11,119 nt of DNA from Pseudomonadota bacterium. GTDB taxonomy: Bacteria > Pseudomonadota > Gammaproteobacteria > Xanthomonadales > Xanthomonadaceae. Position 1 is the first letter of the stretch, and the number at the start of each line of letters is the position of its first letter. Location: the NCBI GenBank assembly GCA_023444765.1, contig JAEXLY010000220.1, positions 1 to 11,119 on the forward strand, written 5' to 3'. The position numbers and the translations under genes were made by a program. This document shows positions 1-7,212 of the stretch, piece by piece. The notes under the pieces were generated by a model. It was not told the DNA's origin and did not search any database. It saw nothing but the letters and a program-made list of their open reading frames with translations.

Positions 1-134
1 GGAGGGTTGGGGTGGGGGCAAGCGGCGGCGTCGATCCCTCCGCGCCTCCGGCGCGCCCCTCCCGGCCTTCCACCCGTGAAGGGCGCAACGCCCCACACGC
101 GGGGGAAGGAGCAGCGCAGTGCACGCCTTGTGCT

Positions 135-170
135 CCCTCCCCTGCTTGCGGGGGAGGGTTGGGGTGGGGG
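135..170 (+). other. Hairpin plus G-quadruplex motif, repeat copy 2 junction
   Basis: CCCTCCCC (135-142) pairs perfectly with GGGGAGGG (151-158) across an 8-nt loop. The same G-strand continues as G5-A-G3-TT-G4-T-G5 (150-170), a four-tract G-quadruplex motif with loops of 1, 2 and 1 nt. The hairpin's 3' arm is part of the quadruplex tracts, so the two folds exclude each other. Confidence 0.75.
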
Positions 171-288
171 CAAGCGGCGGCGTCGATCCCTCCGCGCCAC
201 CGGCGCGCCCCCAGCCCGGCCTTCCACCCGTGAAGGGCGCAATGCCCCGCACGCGGGGGAAGGAGCAGAGCAGTGCACGCTTTGTGCC

Positions 289-323
289 CCCTCCCCCGCT
301 TGCGGGGGAGGGTTGGGTGGGGG
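289..323 (+). other. Hairpin plus G-quadruplex motif, repeat copy 3 junction
   Basis: CCCTCCCCCGC (289-299) and GCGGGGGAGGG (302-312) are perfectly complementary over 11 bases with only TT between them, so in practice about ten pairs close a 4-nt loop. The G-strand continues as G5-A-G3-TT-G3-T-G5 (304-323), again a four-tract quadruplex motif with loops of 1, 2 and 1. This is the most perfect hairpin of the three copies. Confidence 0.75.
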
Positions 324-453
324 CAGGCGGCCGCGTCGATCCCTCCACGCCTTCGGCGCGCCCCGTCCCGTCCTTCCGCACGCGGGGGGAGGAGCGGAGC
401 GTCACACGCTCCCCGCTCCCTTCTCCGCCTAAGGGACAAGAAGCAGCGCCGGC

Positions 454-1770
454 CTACATCGCCCGCAGCGCGTCGGTCACCGGCAGCGTCGCCGCGCGCA
501 GCGCCGGGAACAGCCCACCGACGAAGCCGATCGCCAGCGCCCACTTCAACCCTTCCCACAGCAGCTGCGGCGAGACGCGGAATTCGAAGCTCAGGCTCGC
601 CACGCCGCCGGCCAGGGTCGAGGCGGTGTAGCCGTTGAACACCAGCCAGGCCAGCACGCCGCCGACCAGGCCGCCGAGCAGGGCCAGCAGCATGGTCTCC
701 AGCATCACCGCCACCACCACCGGCAGGCCGCGGAAGCCGATCGCGCGCAGGGTGGCGATCTCCCGCGCGCGCGCAGCCACCGTGGCGAACATGGTGTTGA
801 GCGCGCCGAACACCGCGCCGATGGCCATGATCGAGCCCACCACGATGCCGATCCAGCGCAACACGGTGGTCAGCTGCTCGGACTGTTTGCTGAAGTAGCC
901 CAGCGTGGTGTCGGCTTCGACCTGCAGGCGCGGATCGGCCGCCAGCGTCGCCTTGAACGCGTTGAACGCCTCGGGCCCGGTCAGCTGCGCGAACACCGAG
1001 GCGCGGCTGCTGCCGCGGCGATAGGCGGCCGACACCACCTCGGCATCGGCCCACATCTCCGAGGCCATCGCGTCGCTGGATTCGAAGATGCCGACCACGG
1101 TCCAGACCTGGTTGCCCAGGCGCAGCTCGCTGCCCACGTCCAGGCCGGCGAACTGGCGATAGGCACCGCGTCCGACCACGAGCTCGCGGCGCCCGGTCTC
1201 GAACCTGCGGCCCTCCACCAGCTTCAGGTTCGGCCGCACCGCCCAGGCCATCTCGCCGACGCCGCGCAGGGTGGCGCTGCCTTCCTCGCCGTCGCGGCGC
1301 GGCAGGTTGGCCGAAACCACGATCTCGGCCGAGGCCAGCGGCCGCCCTTCGGCGTCGCGCGCGATCTCCGGCGCGCGCTCGATCGCGGTGATCGCATCGC
1401 GCGACATCACCGACATCAGCTCGGCCGAGGAGCCGCCGCGCAGCACGATGGCGGTGTCCTCGCTGCCGCTGCTGCTGACGGTGTGGCGGTAGCCTTCGGC
1501 CATCGCCAGCAGCGCCACCAGCACGCCGACCACGCCGGCGATGCCGACCACCACCACCGACGATGCCCCCAGGCGCTGGCGCAGCGTGCCCACGCCGACC
1601 CGGGTGACGGACGCCGCCTGGCGGCCGCTGCGGGTCAGGGCCATCCACAACGCCAGCGCCAGTGCGACGACCAGCAGGCCTTGCCAGGGCAACGCGATCC
1701 AGGCCGCAAGGAAGGCGACCAGCAGCAGGAACAGGCCCAGGCCGCGCAGCAGTTTCTTCACAGCATTCAT
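454..1770 (-). CDS. MacB/FtsX-type ABC transporter permease (second permease)
   Basis: This is an inner-membrane permease of 438 aa, the last gene of the leftward pump operon. From the ATG at 1770 it has an unusual hydrophobic pair at about residues 11-45. The usual first MacB-type helix follows (about 70-92), then a large periplasmic domain (about 93-300) and three C-terminal helices in FtsX fold (about 305-330, 350-378, 408-425). The cytoplasmic motif RAREIATLRAIGF (334-346) is the coupling helix that contacts the ATPase. The protein ends LFPALRAATLPVTDALRAM, typical of the family. The ATG at 1770 is preferred over the in-frame TTG at 1776 because TGAGGA lies 7 nt upstream of it and overlaps the region a TTG start would need. 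It is probably translated with the neighbouring permease (52-bp gap) and likely forms a heterodimer with it. The substrate cannot be read from the sequence. Confidence 0.93.
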   Translation of the reverse strand: MNAVKKLLRGLGLFLLLVAFLAAWIALPWQGLLVVALALALWMALTRSGRQAASVTRVGVGTLRQRLGASSVVVVGIAGVVGVLVALLAMAEGYRHTVSSSGSEDTAIVLRGGSSAELMSVMSRDAITAIERAPEIARDAEGRPLASAEIVVSANLPRRDGEEGSATLRGVGEMAWAVRPNLKLVEGRRFETGRRELVVGRGAYRQFAGLDVGSELRLGNQVWTVVGIFESSDAMASEMWADAEVVSAAYRRGSSRASVFAQLTGPEAFNAFKATLAADPRLQVEADTTLGYFSKQSEQLTTVLRWIGIVVGSIMAIGAVFGALNTMFATVAARAREIATLRAIGFRGLPVVVAVMLETMLLALLGGLVGGVLAWLVFNGYTASTLAGGVASLSFEFRVSPQLLWEGLKWALAIGFVGGLFPALRAATLPVTDALRAM

Positions 1771-1777
1771 CCGCAAG

Positions 1778-1783
1778 TCCTCA
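1778..1783 (-). promoter_or_regulatory. Ribosome binding site that sets the second permease start
   Basis: On the minus strand this reads TGAGGA, followed by 7 nt and then the ATG at 1770. It supports that ATG rather than the TTG two codons upstream, which would leave only 1 nt of spacing. Confidence 0.7.
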
Positions 1784-1787
1784 TCGG

Positions 1788-1808
1788 TCCGGCCGCCGGG
1801 CGGCCGGA
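1788..1808. other. Intercistronic perfect hairpin between the two permease genes
   Basis: TCCGGCCGCC (1788-1797) and GGCGGCCGGA (1799-1808) are exactly complementary around one central G, giving about an eight-pair stem with a 5-nt loop once sterics are allowed. It sits 14 nt after the stop of the first permease and only 4 nt before the Shine-Dalgarno of the second, in the direction of transcription. No U-tract follows, so it is unlikely to be a plain intrinsic terminator. It could protect the upstream message or tune translation of the downstream gene. Confidence 0.6.
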
Positions 1809-1822
1809 GTGGTCCTCAGGCG

Positions 1823-2989
1823 CTAGCGACCGGCCAGCGCATCGACGATGTTCAGGCGCATCGCGCGCAGGGCCGGCAACGCGCCGACCAGCAGGCCGAT
1901 CACCGCCATCAGGCCCAGGCCCAGCGTCCAGCTGCGCCAGCCGATCGGCGGCAGGTTGATCGCGCCGTTGCTCAGCGTGCCGACCACCGGGCCGAGCACC
2001 GCCGCCAGCCCCAGCCCCAGCACGCCGCCGATCACCACCAGCAGAACCGATTCGGCCAGCACCATCGCCAGCACGCTGTGGCTGGTGAAGCCGATGGTCT
2101 TGAGCACCGCCAGCTCCGAGGTGCGCTCGCGCACCGCCTGGGCCATGGTGTTGCCGGTCAGCAACAGCAGGGTGAAGAACACCGCGCCCATGATCGAGCC
2201 CACGATCAGGCCGATGTCGGCCATCTGCTTGAGCTGCGCGGCCATCGCCGCCTGCTCGTTCATGGTCCGGGTCTCGTGCGGCGAGTTCTGCGACAGCGCG
2301 TCGATCGCCTTGGCCGCCGCGTCGCTGCGGTTCACGTCGGACACCCGGCTGATGTACCAGCCGACGCTGTCGTCGATGTAGGGCGTTGCTTCCTCGAAGT
2401 AACCGTAGTGCATCAGGATCAGCGCTTCGGTGAAGCCGGCGCTCTTGCTGTCCTTGGCGCGCAGCACGCCGGTGATCTCGAACGCCCAGTTCAGCGTGCC
2501 GTCGCTGTTGGGGAAGATCGTCGACTGCAGCGGGATCGTCTGTCCGACCTCCCAGCCGAAGCGCGTCATCATCTGCTGGCCGACCAGCATGCCGTTGCGC
2601 GTGGCCTTCCACTTCTCCAGCTGCGCCGGCTCCACCTCGATCTCGGGATAGAGGTCCAGGTAGTTGGGCGCCACGGCGAAGGTGAACAGCTGGTTGCGCG
2701 GATTCTGGTACGCGCCGCCGAACCAGTTGGCCCAGGTCACCGCCTCGATGTTGTCGATCTGGCGGATGCGTGGTTCCAGCGACAGCGGCAGCGTCTCGAC
2801 CATCGACAGCCGCGAGGTGGTCTGCAACCGCTGCGCCCCGTCCGCGTTCTGGCCCAGCTGGGCGAACGTGGCGCGGATGCCGTCGAGCATGCCGAACAGC
2901 AGGAAGGCGGCCAGGATCGAGGCCAGGGTGAGGAAGGTGCGGGTCTTGCGCCGGAACAGCGCCGCCCAGATCAGGTGGAAGTACTTCAT
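1823..2989 (-). CDS. MacB/FtsX-type ABC transporter permease (first permease)
   Basis: This inner-membrane permease of 388 aa has the standard FtsX/MacB layout: one N-terminal helix (about 18-35), a periplasmic domain of about 220 residues rich in aromatic residues, and three C-terminal helices (about 258-280, 306-334, 354-374). The cytoplasmic coupling segment RERTSELAVLKTIGF (287-301) is clear, and the C-terminus is GALPALRAMRLNIVDALAGR. The ATG at 2989 has AGAGGA about 9 nt upstream. It starts 100 bp after the ATPase gene and ends 52 bp before the second permease. Unlike MacB itself, the ATPase is a separate protein, as in LolCDE and DevBCA-type exporters. It differs clearly from the second permease, which has an extra N-terminal hydrophobic pair, so the pump is probably a heterodimer. 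The substrate is unknown. The neighbouring adaptor points to export rather than lipoprotein release. Confidence 0.93.
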   Translation of the reverse strand: MKYFHLIWAALFRRKTRTFLTLASILAAFLLFGMLDGIRATFAQLGQNADGAQRLQTTSRLSMVETLPLSLEPRIRQIDNIEAVTWANWFGGAYQNPRNQLFTFAVAPNYLDLYPEIEVEPAQLEKWKATRNGMLVGQQMMTRFGWEVGQTIPLQSTIFPNSDGTLNWAFEITGVLRAKDSKSAGFTEALILMHYGYFEEATPYIDDSVGWYISRVSDVNRSDAAAKAIDALSQNSPHETRTMNEQAAMAAQLKQMADIGLIVGSIMGAVFFTLLLLTGNTMAQAVRERTSELAVLKTIGFTSHSVLAMVLAESVLLVVIGGVLGLGLAAVLGPVVGTLSNGAINLPPIGWRSWTLGLGLMAVIGLLVGALPALRAMRLNIVDALAGR

Positions 2990-3089
2990 CGTGCGAGGTC
3001 CTCTACACGTGTCGTCGCCGCGCGCGCCGGCACGGCCGATGCGTCCGGGTTCAGCGCCGCGGCGGGAAGGCCGCCGGGGGCGGGGCCGC

Positions 3090-3782
<693 letters not shown>

Positions 3783-3980
3783 GGATTGCCTCGCTGTGTG
3801 TCGTGGCCGGGGATGCCCGGCGGAAGATGCGATGGCGGACGGTTCGCCGCATCGCGCGGGTTGTCACGTGGATCTGCCGCCCTCAGGCGGGACCGCCATT
3901 GCGGACGGATGGGGAGGCGCGGTTTCGACATCGGACGCCTTGCGCCCGTCCGCTGCGTGCGACGCCGGCGTACGGTCCAC
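3783..3980. other. 198-bp intercistronic gap between adaptor and ATPase
   Basis: No convincing gene lies here. One minus-strand frame beginning ATGTCGAAACC runs out of the gap into the ATPase in the wrong frame, has Arg/Pro-rich composition, and is a shadow. The gap holds three alternating complementary boxes, CCGCC (3877-3881), GGCGG (3886-3890) and CCGCC (3893-3897). The first two can form a small hairpin with a CTCA loop, while the second pair has too short a loop. A gap this long inside an otherwise coherent pump operon leaves room for a secondary promoter or an RNA processing site, but no clear promoter was seen. Confidence 0.5.
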
Positions 3981-5210
3981 TCATTGGGCGCTCCTCGACA
4001 CCGTCGCGCCGTCGTCCAGCTCCGCTGGCGGATCGACCACCACCGTCTCGCCCGGCGCCAGGCCCGAGACGACCTCGCGATCGGCGCCGAGCGTGCCGCC
4101 GGCCTCGACCTTGCGCAGCTCGACCGTATCGCCGGACCCGACCACGAACACCGCGTCGCCATCGCGCTGCACCACCGCCGTGGCCGGCACGCGCACGCCG
4201 CGCCTGGGTTCGGCATCGGGCTCCGGCGCCTTCTCCAGGAAACTCACGGTCACGCCCATGTCCGGCACGATGCGCGCGTCCTTTTCCTTCAGCGCCACCC
4301 GCACCTTCACCGTGGCCTTGCCGCGGTCGGCGGTGGGGATGATGGCGATGACCTCGGCCGGGATCTTCCAGTCCGGGTAGGAGTTGAGGGTGGCTTCGAC
4401 CGGCATCTTCGGCTGCACGCGGCCGATATAGGCCTCGCCCACGTCGACCTCGACCTCGAGCGAATCCATGTCGACGATGGTGCCGATGCCGGTACGGGTG
4501 AAGCCGCCGCCGGCCGACAGCGGCGAGACGATCTCGCCCGGCTGCGCGGCCTTGGCGATCACCACGCCGGTGAACGGCGCACGCACCACGGTGTTGTCCA
4601 CGCCGATGTCGGCGATGCGCAGTCCTTCGGATGCCACCTGCGCGTTGCGGCGCGCACTCTCCAGCTGCGCGCGCAGCGCATCGCGCGTGGCGACCGCCTG
4701 TTCCTGCTGCGCCCTGGAGACCAGCTGCTGGCCGACCAGCGCATTCATGCGCCGGGCATTGGCCTCGGCCTCGGCCAGCTGCGCCTGCACGCGCGCGATG
4801 TCGCTGCGCGCCGCCGCCAGCTGCGAGGCCGACAGGGCGCGCTGGGCATCGGCATCGATGGGATCGAGCGTGGCCATCACCTGCCCTTCCTCCACCTGCA
4901 TGCCTTCCTCGATGCGCACTTCGCGCACGCGCCCGGTGATCTTGGCCGACACCGTGGCCATGCGCCGCGCGACCACGTAGCCGGAGGCGTCCAGCACCGA
5001 GGCCGAGGCGTTGCCGGCCGCCAGCGATACCGCGGTGGCGGTGCGCACCGGCAGCGCGCGTTCGCGGCCGAACAGCCACCACGCGGCCAACGCCAGCAGG
5101 GCGACGGCGAGGATCGATCCCAGCGCGATCCACAGCCCCTTGCGCGAAGGCGGCGGGCCGGGCGAGCGATCGATGCGGAGTTCCCTGAGCAGGTCGGCGT
5201 TTGTATTCAT
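3981..5210 (-). CDS. HlyD/RND-type periplasmic adaptor (membrane fusion) protein
   Basis: This 409-aa membrane fusion protein should link the inner-membrane ABC permeases to an outer-membrane channel. Residues 1-24 are cytoplasmic, a single anchor helix spans about 27-47, and the rest is periplasmic. A split lipoyl/biotinyl-like domain is seen at about 76-118 (ASGYVVARR, ITGRVREV, EEGMQVEEGQ) and 208-232 (VVRAPFTGVVIAKAAQPGE). An Ala/Gln-rich alpha-hairpin coiled coil lies between (about 120-205). A beta-barrel (about 250-325) and a membrane-proximal domain (about 335-409) follow. No signal peptidase II lipobox is present, so it is anchored by its helix. The ATG at 5210 is chosen because the anchor follows at the right distance and LLRELRIDRS precedes it, an N-terminal tail I recall from Xanthomonad relatives. 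Its upstream sequence is pyrimidine-rich with no Shine-Dalgarno. It is first in the leftward operon. The open frame upstream of this ATG overlaps the divergent gene and is spurious. Confidence 0.92.
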   Translation of the reverse strand: MNTNADLLRELRIDRSPGPPPSRKGLWIALGSILAVALLALAAWWLFGRERALPVRTATAVSLAAGNASASVLDASGYVVARRMATVSAKITGRVREVRIEEGMQVEEGQVMATLDPIDADAQRALSASQLAAARSDIARVQAQLAEAEANARRMNALVGQQLVSRAQQEQAVATRDALRAQLESARRNAQVASEGLRIADIGVDNTVVRAPFTGVVIAKAAQPGEIVSPLSAGGGFTRTGIGTIVDMDSLEVEVDVGEAYIGRVQPKMPVEATLNSYPDWKIPAEVIAIIPTADRGKATVKVRVALKEKDARIVPDMGVTVSFLEKAPEPDAEPRRGVRVPATAVVQRDGDAVFVVGSGDTVELRKVEAGGTLGADREVVSGLAPGETVVVDPPAELDDGATVSRSAQ

Positions 5211-5299
5211 CGAAGGACAGGACGGAGACCGGCGGCCATTGTGACGCAGGGCTGCTGGCGAGGGTGGACAGGCTAGCGGCGATGGCCCGGGGCCGCCGC

Positions 5300-5311
5300 T
5301 GACAGGTGTCA
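5300..5311. promoter_or_regulatory. Inverted repeat TGACA-GG-TGTCA, candidate operator
   Basis: TGACAGGTGTCA is a perfect 5-bp inverted repeat with a 2-bp spacer, near the middle of the divergent intergenic region. Its position allows it to affect both operons. The protein that would bind it is unknown. Confidence 0.4.
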
Positions 5312-5364
5312 TGTGCTTCGACTGACGGCGGTGGATGTCACCGGCCTTCGACCATCGCCAGACT

Positions 5365-5380
5365 TGTCGCAGTCCCGACA
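5365..5380. promoter_or_regulatory. Inverted repeat TGTCG-N6-CGACA, candidate operator
   Basis: TGTCG (5365-5369) and CGACA (5376-5380) are perfect inverted half-sites separated by 6 bp, ending 3 bp before the AGGAG ribosome site of the ABC-2 ATPase gene. Placement suits control of this operon, possibly by the NarL-type regulator it encodes, or it may form a leader hairpin in the mRNA. Binding is inferred only. Confidence 0.4.
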
Positions 5381-5393
5381 CGCAGGAGCGCAC

Positions 5394-6299
5394 ATGCACG
5401 CATCGCCTTCCCTCGCCCGCCTGCGGGGCGTCCGCAAGCGCTACGGCGAGCACCTCGCCCTCGACGGCCTCGACCTGGCCCTGCCCGCCGGCCAGGTCAC
5501 GTCCCTGCTCGGCGCCAACGGCGCCGGCAAGAGCACGGCCGTGGGCCTGCTGCTCGGCCTGCTGGCGGCCGACGCCGGCGAGGTGGAAGTCCTCGGCGCG
5601 GCGCCCGGCACACCGGGCGTGCGGCGCCAGTGCGGCGCGATGCTGCAGTCGGCCGGGATTCCCGAACGCCTGAGCGTGGGCGAGATCCTGGCGCTGGTCC
5701 GCAGCGGTTATCCGCAGCCCATGACCACGCACGAGTGCGTGGCACTGGCCGGACTCGACGGCCTGCTCCATCGCCGCTACGGCGCGTTGTCCGGTGGACA
5801 ACAGCGGCGTGTGCAGTTCGCGCTGGCGATCTGCGGCCGCCCGCGCCTGCTGTTCCTGGACGAGCCCACGACCGGCCTGGACATCGCCGCACGCCAGGCG
5901 CTGTGGGCGGCGGTGCGCGCCCAGGTGGACGCGGGCTGCGCGGTACTGCTGACCACGCATTACCTGGAGGAGGCCGAAGCGCTGTCGGATCGCGTCGCGG
6001 TGATCGACGCCGGCCGGCTGGTGGCCGAAGGCAGCGTGGGCGAGATCCGCGCGCGGGTGTCGCTGCGCCGCATCCACTGCGTCTCCGATGTCCCGGCCGC
6101 GACGGTCGCGCATTGGCCGGGCGTGCGCGAGGCGCTGCGCGAGGGCGACGCGCTGCGGATCGTGGCCGAACCGGCCGAACCGGTCGTGCGCCGGCTGCTC
6201 GACGCGGACCCTTCGCTGCGCGAGCTCGAGATCCGCCGCGCCGGCCTGGCCGATGCCTTCCTCGCCCTCACCCGCCCGGCCGTGCAGGAGGCCGCATGA
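5394..6299 (+). CDS. ABC-2-type transporter ATP-binding protein
   Basis: This 301-aa ATPase of the DrrA/LnrL-type export group powers the ABC-2 permease encoded next. Walker A GANGAGKST (40-48), Q-loop Gln85 (CGAMLQSAG), signature LSGGQQRR (132-139), Walker B LLFLDEPTTGLD (152-163) and H-loop His189 (LLTTHYLEEAE) are all intact. A C-terminal extension of about 80 residues (from about 215) is usual in drug and antibiotic exporters of this group. The ATG at 5394 is chosen because AGGAG lies 5 nt upstream and the protein begins just before the conserved LRGVRKRYGEHLALDGL segment. The frame is open further upstream to 5313, but that part has no ribosome site and would run over the operator-like repeats. 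It overlaps the permease gene by 4 nt (ATGA), implying coupled translation. The downstream DesK/DesR-type genes suggest the exporter is induced by membrane-active compounds, as in the Bacillus LnrLMN system. Confidence 0.94.
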   Translation: MHASPSLARLRGVRKRYGEHLALDGLDLALPAGQVTSLLGANGAGKSTAVGLLLGLLAADAGEVEVLGAAPGTPGVRRQCGAMLQSAGIPERLSVGEILALVRSGYPQPMTTHECVALAGLDGLLHRRYGALSGGQQRRVQFALAICGRPRLLFLDEPTTGLDIAARQALWAAVRAQVDAGCAVLLTTHYLEEAEALSDRVAVIDAGRLVAEGSVGEIRARVSLRRIHCVSDVPAATVAHWPGVREALREGDALRIVAEPAEPVVRRLLDADPSLRELEIRRAGLADAFLALTRPAVQEAA

Positions 6300-7063
6300 T
6301 GTCCGCCATCCGCCACCCCGCGCCCGCCCCGGTCTGGCGCGCCTATGCGCTCGAAGCGCGCTGCGAGCTGTCGCGCATGCTGCGCGAGCCGGCGTACTGC
6401 ATCCCCGTGATCGTCTTCCCGGCCCTGTTCTACGTGCTCTTCGGCGTGCTGCTCAACCGCAGCAGCGAGGCCGCGGCGCAGTACCTGCTGGCCAGCTACG
6501 GCGTGTTCGGCGTGATTGGCGCTGCGATGTTCGGCTTCGGCGTCACCATCGCCATGGACCGCGAGCGCGGCTACCTGCGGCTGCGGCGGGCGCTGCCGAC
6601 GCCACCGGGCGCGCTGCTGCTCGCGCGCATGGCGATGGCGGTGCTGTTCGCGCTGATGGTTTCCGCGCTGCTCGCGGTGCTCGCCGCGACCCTGGCCGGC
6701 GTGCGGCTGGCACCGGGACAGTGGCTCGGGCTGACGGTGGTCAACGTGCTGGGGGTGTTGCCGTTCGCCGCGATCGGCCTGTGGGTCGGCAGCGTGGTCG
6801 GCGGCAACGCGGCGCCGGTGCTGCTCAACGCGCTCTACCTGCCGATGGCGTTCCTGTCGGGACTGTGGCTGCCGCTGTCGATGCTGCCGGACTGGATCGC
6901 GCGTGCCGCGCCCGCGTGGCCCGCCTACCACCTGGCACAGCTGGCGCAGAAGGTGGTGGGCCGCGACGACGGCGGCGCGGCCTGGCTGCACGCGCTGGTC
7001 CTGGCCATCGTCACCGCCCTGTTCTTCCTGCTGGCCCAGCGCCGGCTGTCGGCCGCCGACTGA
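6296..7063 (+). CDS. ABC-2-type transporter permease
   Basis: This 255-aa inner-membrane permease has six predicted helices at about 34-53, 63-87, 107-134, 143-166, 172-193 and 231-247. The cytoplasmic loop DRERGYLRLRRALPTPP (88-104) is the usual ABC-2 motif (the R-x-x-G-x-L-x-x-L-R segment), and LPMAFLSGLWLPLSMLP before the last helix matches the conserved ABC-2 region. Two adjacent ATG codons (6296 and 6299) can serve as start. AGGAGG at 6286-6291 is 4 nt from the first and 7 nt from the second, so the second may be the one used. It overlaps the ATPase stop codon and should pair with that ATPase as a homodimeric exporter. A single permease with one ATPase and a DesK/NarL pair matches the YvfRS-YvfTU layout of Bacillus. 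The substrate is not determinable here. Confidence 0.93.
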   Translation: MMSAIRHPAPAPVWRAYALEARCELSRMLREPAYCIPVIVFPALFYVLFGVLLNRSSEAAAQYLLASYGVFGVIGAAMFGFGVTIAMDRERGYLRLRRALPTPPGALLLARMAMAVLFALMVSALLAVLAATLAGVRLAPGQWLGLTVVNVLGVLPFAAIGLWVGSVVGGNAAPVLLNALYLPMAFLSGLWLPLSMLPDWIARAAPAWPAYHLAQLAQKVVGRDDGGAAWLHALVLAIVTALFFLLAQRRLSAAD

Positions 7064-7212
7064 GCCCCGCCACGGCACCGGACGCTGCCATGACATACAG
7101 GACCGGATCTGCCCGCAGGGCTGTAGGAATGGCCATCCCGTCCACGTGCCTCGCCCGGCGGACGTGCGCGGTTGCCGCGGATCCGCGCGGCTCCGCACCC
7201 ACCGGCCGCTCC

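Larger units (their letters stand above)
1..435. repeat. Three-copy tandem intergenic repeat (about 153-bp unit)
   Basis: Three imperfect tandem copies begin at 1, 153 and 307, each opening with GGAGGGTTGGG. Copies 1 and 2 (152 and 154 bp) are nearly identical. Both run through a G-rich block, a CGTCGATCCCTCC block, a CCTTCCACCCGTGAAGGGC block, and an ACGCGGGGGAAGGAGCAG block leading to GCACGC. Copy 3 is shortened by about 22 bp between CCTTCC and GCACGCGGGG and decays after about 400 into a weak hairpin (CCCTT 418-422, AAGGG 431-435). The left edge is cut by the window, so more copies may lie outside. Open frames here are by-products of the GC content: the unit length is not a multiple of three and no frame has a ribosome site. 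The repeat follows the 3' end of the leftward permease gene (stop at 454), so it may help end or stabilise that transcript, but there is no T-tract. No gene is seen in this stretch. Confidence 0.9.
5211..5393. promoter_or_regulatory. Divergent control region between two exporter operons
   Basis: This 183-bp region must hold the promoters of both the leftward MacAB-like operon and the rightward ABC-2/kinase operon. It contains the inverted repeats listed separately and a direct repeat CTTCGAC (5316-5322 and 5346-5352) with 30-bp spacing, about three helical turns. For the leftward gene, CACAAT (complement of 5238-5243) could be a -10 box, but no -35 was found at a fitting distance. No sigma-70 consensus promoter is clear for either direction. 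Confidence 0.5.

Noticed and set aside
1..435. CRISPR array
   Set aside because: The repeat unit is about 153 bp with no unique spacers between short direct repeats, and no cas genes are nearby.
7..638. Several overlapping open frames of 70-170 codons in the repeat region
   Set aside because: They are Arg/Pro/Gly-rich, run through repeat copies whose length is not a multiple of three, lack ribosome sites, and overlap each other in all frames. They are GC-driven.
3783..3980. Possible small gene between adaptor and ATPase (frame starting ATGTCGAAACC)
   Set aside because: It continues out of frame into the ATPase gene, has no ribosome site and shows Arg/Pro-rich composition. It is treated as a shadow.
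5230..5260. Strong sigma-70 promoter for the adaptor at CACAAT
   Set aside because: The hexamer matches only 4 of 6 positions and no -35-like sequence lies at 16-18 bp, so it is not called as a promoter.
5211..6113. Upstream extension of the adaptor frame to a 710-codon protein
   Set aside because: The extra 300 codons are antisense to the ABC-2 ATPase gene. The recognisable N-terminus, anchor helix and family tail begin at the ATG at 5210.
7090..7212. Longer N-terminus of the thioredoxin-fold protein from the ATG at 7090 or 7129
   Set aside because: These starts would put 40-60 polar residues ahead of the signal peptide. A ribosome-like GCAGGG precedes 7129, so this is set aside rather than excluded.
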